DNA from: Sipunculus nudus
Taxonomy: Eukaryota; Annelida; Sipuncula; Golfingiida; Sipunculidae
Assembly (NCBI GenBank): GCA_026874595.1
Contig: CM049316.1
Location: forward strand, 21,041,839-21,105,838
DNA length: 64,000 nucleotides
Direction of reading: 5' to 3'
In this document: positions 61,646-64,000 of the stretch, piece after piece
How the letters are laid out: each line of letters opens with the position of its first letter
Position numbering within the stretch: the first letter of the stretch is position 1
The notes under the pieces: model-generated
The model's database searches: none
The model's input: only the letters and a program-made list of their open reading frames with translations
Told to the model about the DNA's origin: nothing
Made by a program: the position numbers and the translations under genes

Positions 61646-63112
61646 TCACGGACAGCATGAGGTGCGCCGGGTATCGTTTGGACCCGCGACCAGTCTTACA
61701 GATTTCGCTTGGACGACGTCTGGTTCTGTTGCAACTCTCACTTTCCATACACTTTGATACGTGTGCCCGGTACCTGTGCCAGCCAAACATGTGTTGCAGC
61801 TGTTCGTGCACGCGTAAACCCACTTGCCGTACGGGGTGGCGACGCATCCGACGTTGTACGTTTTTCTTTCAATTTTTGCGTATTGCGTGCGTACGAGCGT
61901 GAACATTCCGGTCGCGGCGTCGCAGTTGGCGAGTTCCAACTCCCATCCCAAGGAGAACCACATGTAAAACAACGTGAAACTAATGAACCTGGCGTTCCGC
62001 AGTGACAATATCTTTTCCTCTGGTATCTCCAGTACGAGCCGGTGGACGTCAGTCTTTTCACTGTGTGTCCTTTTCCCTCTGACTGCGTACATTGTTTTCT
62101 GGAGCTTACATCCGAGCACGTGAACCAGGGCGTTCAGCATGATGTGTGGTTGCTTGTCGTGGTCTGTTCCCTCTGACAAAGCTGGCATATCGGTATCCAG
62201 CTTGGTGGGCATTTGGAAACATTCCCCCATTGAGCGCCAGGTGTCGCACAGGATGCGAAAGATGTCTTTGCGGCGCGGTATTTGTTTTGCCGTCAGCAGT
62301 GATACTTTCGTGCTGACGTGTTTTTCGATATGCAGCATACACACGTTACGAATGTGAACCCTTGACGCCTTGCGGAGCATTGTCTGCGGCGGATCGCGCA
62401 CCTGACGTTCGGTGTACCGGTGAGACGTTACATCCACAACGGGCATGCAGCATATCTGTTGGAACAGGTGTCCTTCGTTCGAAATCACGTGTTTCACACA
62501 CGGTCGGTAAACAGTCTGCGGGTTTGCTTCAGCGGGTTCCCCTGTTTTCGTGTTAAGGATGGGAATCTGTTGTATCTGGTGCACACTCAGTAAACCTGCT
62601 TCCAAGCAGGTCAGGGGCGCGTTTACGGTGTATCCCATGTGCCACAGCAGGTACAGCAGGTACGCAACACCATATTGACGGAGCGCACTGTGATTGCCAG
62701 ACAGATCAAAAGTCATCTCACCCTCGGGACCCGTGAACAGCCACTCTATGTCGTGCATCTGACAGATCCCCTCTACGGTTTTCAAGGAGACTCCTGATTC
62801 CTTCAATGTCCTGCAGTTGTCGGTGTGTGAGGAATCCATGGTAAAACGCGACATGTCGCGCATCATTGTTTCCCATGTCTCCATACACAGGGACGACGGT
62901 AACCCGTGCTCACCGTCTGCACTTGATCTCAGTCTTTCCTGGTCACGCCACATCTGTTGGGTTGACCAGTTGAGTGCTTTGATGAGTACACGTGCTTTGT
63001 TATCGCGAACACGTAAACGCGCAGACATACCCGGTAGCAGTCCTCCTTCCACATCTGCTCTTGAATATATGTTGATCGGAACGAATGGAACACTGTGCAG
63101 ACGGTCTGCCAT
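61646..63112 (-). CDS. Orphan protein, 488 aa
   Basis: I do not recognise it. It has mixed alpha/beta character, many Cys and Met residues and no signal peptide or clear membrane segment, although YGVAYLLYLLWHMGYTV and FISFTLFYMWFSLGWELEL are hydrophobic. The C-terminal 80 residues contain CVATPYGKWVYACTNSCNTC, a possible zinc or disulfide cluster. Size and solitary intact frame suggest a real gene, flanked by a transposase and a RING gene on the same strand. The ATG at 63112 is clear. 63113-63381 upstream holds no gene. Confidence 0.68.
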   Translation of the reverse strand: MADRLHSVPFVPINIYSRADVEGGLLPGMSARLRVRDNKARVLIKALNWSTQQMWRDQERLRSSADGEHGLPSSLCMETWETMMRDMSRFTMDSSHTDNCRTLKESGVSLKTVEGICQMHDIEWLFTGPEGEMTFDLSGNHSALRQYGVAYLLYLLWHMGYTVNAPLTCLEAGLLSVHQIQQIPILNTKTGEPAEANPQTVYRPCVKHVISNEGHLFQQICCMPVVDVTSHRYTERQVRDPPQTMLRKASRVHIRNVCMLHIEKHVSTKVSLLTAKQIPRRKDIFRILCDTWRSMGECFQMPTKLDTDMPALSEGTDHDKQPHIMLNALVHVLGCKLQKTMYAVRGKRTHSEKTDVHRLVLEIPEEKILSLRNARFISFTLFYMWFSLGWELELANCDAATGMFTLVRTQYAKIERKTYNVGCVATPYGKWVYACTNSCNTCLAGTGTGHTYQSVWKVRVATEPDVVQAKSVRLVAGPNDTRRTSCCP

Positions 63113-63381
63113 CCTTTGTCTTGTTGTTGTGGCACCTTGTGCGCACAGTTAGACTTGCAGTAACAAAGTGTGTCTGATCTGTAACGGCGAACCGGTTAAA
63201 TATGTTCACGGCAAGGACAAAAAGGCGGCCAAAACCAGCCAATAGGCGCTCTCAGGAATTGCTCGTCTAAGCATGACCCGCGTGCTGACGTCACGCCGTA
63301 CTTGCACCTGCACGTAGAAAATGTCAGCGCCAATAGCCGTTGCGCAATCTGGCTGGTTCAGGCAAGAATCACCCGTACCCG

Positions 63382-63933
63382 TCATGTGAAATAATGACCG
63401 TCAGCTACGACCTGCACGCAGGAACGAGAGTCCATCGGTCGCCACTTTATGGTTGACACGAGTCGCACTGGCGTGCGGCACTGCGGGCACGGAATGTGTT
63501 CCGTGGTTGCTACTCCTCTCGCTCTGTTGTCTGTATGTACTTGTGCCATTTTTTTGTAACACGCAAGGCACACGTAATGTTCGCACTGGCTGAACACCAC
63601 GTATTCCGCCTGCCCGCTTTTCTTCGGGTGATCGCGTGCAGCTTCCTCACAATTCTCCTGGCAGACGCTGCAAGATAGACGGCATGTCAGCATGCACCCG
63701 TGCCCCATGCGTTTCATAACCCCGTTGAAGATGTCAAGCATTTCATTGTAACTGCAACCGTAACACAAGTCTGATATCAGATGGATCCAGGCCAATTTCC
63801 GTACCTGCCTCTCACAGGTTATCTGGTGTGTCCGCCTGTTCCTGAATACGTGTTCCGTATCGGCGTATGTCTTCAGGACCGCGTTTCTCGCGGCTTTCAG
63901 GTAACTGTTTACTGACGTGCGGAGGTATCTCAT
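63382..63933 (-). CDS. RING-finger protein, 183 aa
   Basis: The N-terminal 85 residues are basic and helical (SYLKAARNAVLKTYADTEHV) and contain several Cys. A C-terminal C3HC4-type RING (about 88-165) shows CSVCQENC, a long first loop, CEHYVCLACYKKM and CPQCRTPVRLV. The 20-residue insertion before the Cys-x-His pair is larger than in the CARD-RING genes, so this is a separate RING lineage. Likely ubiquitin ligase. The gene is complete; the last 67 bases of the window upstream hold nothing recognisable. Confidence 0.78.
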   Translation of the reverse strand: MRYLRTSVNSYLKAARNAVLKTYADTEHVFRNRRTHQITCERQVRKLAWIHLISDLCYGCSYNEMLDIFNGVMKRMGHGCMLTCRLSCSVCQENCEEAARDHPKKSGQAEYVVFSQCEHYVCLACYKKMAQVHTDNRARGVATTEHIPCPQCRTPVRLVSTIKWRPMDSRSCVQVVADGHYFT

Positions 63934-64000
63934 TGTATCCTTACGTTGTTTGCGTGGACGATCACTTTCCTCGAAGTGTACGCTGTCTGTGGTACGTTCA

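Noticed and set aside
1-64000. Assignment to mollusc herpesviruses
   Set aside because: RING and BIR genes fit, but no herpesvirus hallmark gene is seen in this window and lectin-like, CARD and spliced genes are not diagnostic.

Overview
The window looks like a large eukaryotic DNA virus of an aquatic invertebrate, or an integrated copy of one in its host chromosome. In its gene-dense parts it carries fast-evolving, mostly orphan genes on both strands. They have short intergenic gaps, TATA boxes, AATAAA signals and many tandem gene duplications. Recognisable proteins are almost all host-interaction types: CARD death-fold proteins, CARD-RING and RING ubiquitin-ligase-like proteins, an IAP (BIR-BIR-UBA-RING) and secreted or membrane C-type-lectin-like proteins. 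No DNA polymerase, terminase, capsid or packaging gene is recognised, so a family assignment (for example to the mollusc herpesviruses, which are known to carry RING and BIR genes) is not supported by this window alone. Metazoan-style introns, two tRNA genes, an FLYWCH/MULE transposase, a long foldback repeat and an 8.9 kb gene-empty stretch also fit host DNA or an endogenised element.

Layout. 0.1-0.76 kb: array of alternating palindromes beside a minus-strand promoter. 1.6-7.3 kb, plus strand: a Cys-rich orphan, a retropepsin-like protein with a duplicated 3' half, and a spliced CARD-RING gene. 8.1 kb: tRNA-Arg. 8.6-17.0 kb, minus strand: a Cys-rich orphan, a two-CARD protein and a tandem family of helical proteins with basic tails, one of them broken by a stop. 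17.4-21.1 kb, minus: a proline-rich spliced orphan and a secreted orphan. 21.3-29.9 kb: AT-rich, repeat-rich, no convincing gene. 30-38.4 kb: a small RING-like protein, the five-exon IAP, a plus-strand CARD protein, an acidic repeat protein and a CARD-RING protein. 38.7-42.6 kb, minus: four CARD-only genes and a CARD-CARD-RING gene. 44.4-46.8 kb: a 794-residue orphan. 47.7-51.1 kb: foldback element with tRNA-Asn. 52-58.7 kb, plus: an orphan, a two-CARD protein and three paralogous lectin-like genes. 59.2-63.9 kb, minus: the MULE transposase, a 488-residue orphan and a RING protein.

Working together. The inferred theme is control of host cell death and innate signalling. CARD proteins could cap or seed host CARD assemblies, CARD-RING proteins could ubiquitinate CARD partners, the IAP could restrain caspases, and the lectin-like proteins could act at the cell surface. 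This is inferred from domain families; nothing here shows activity.
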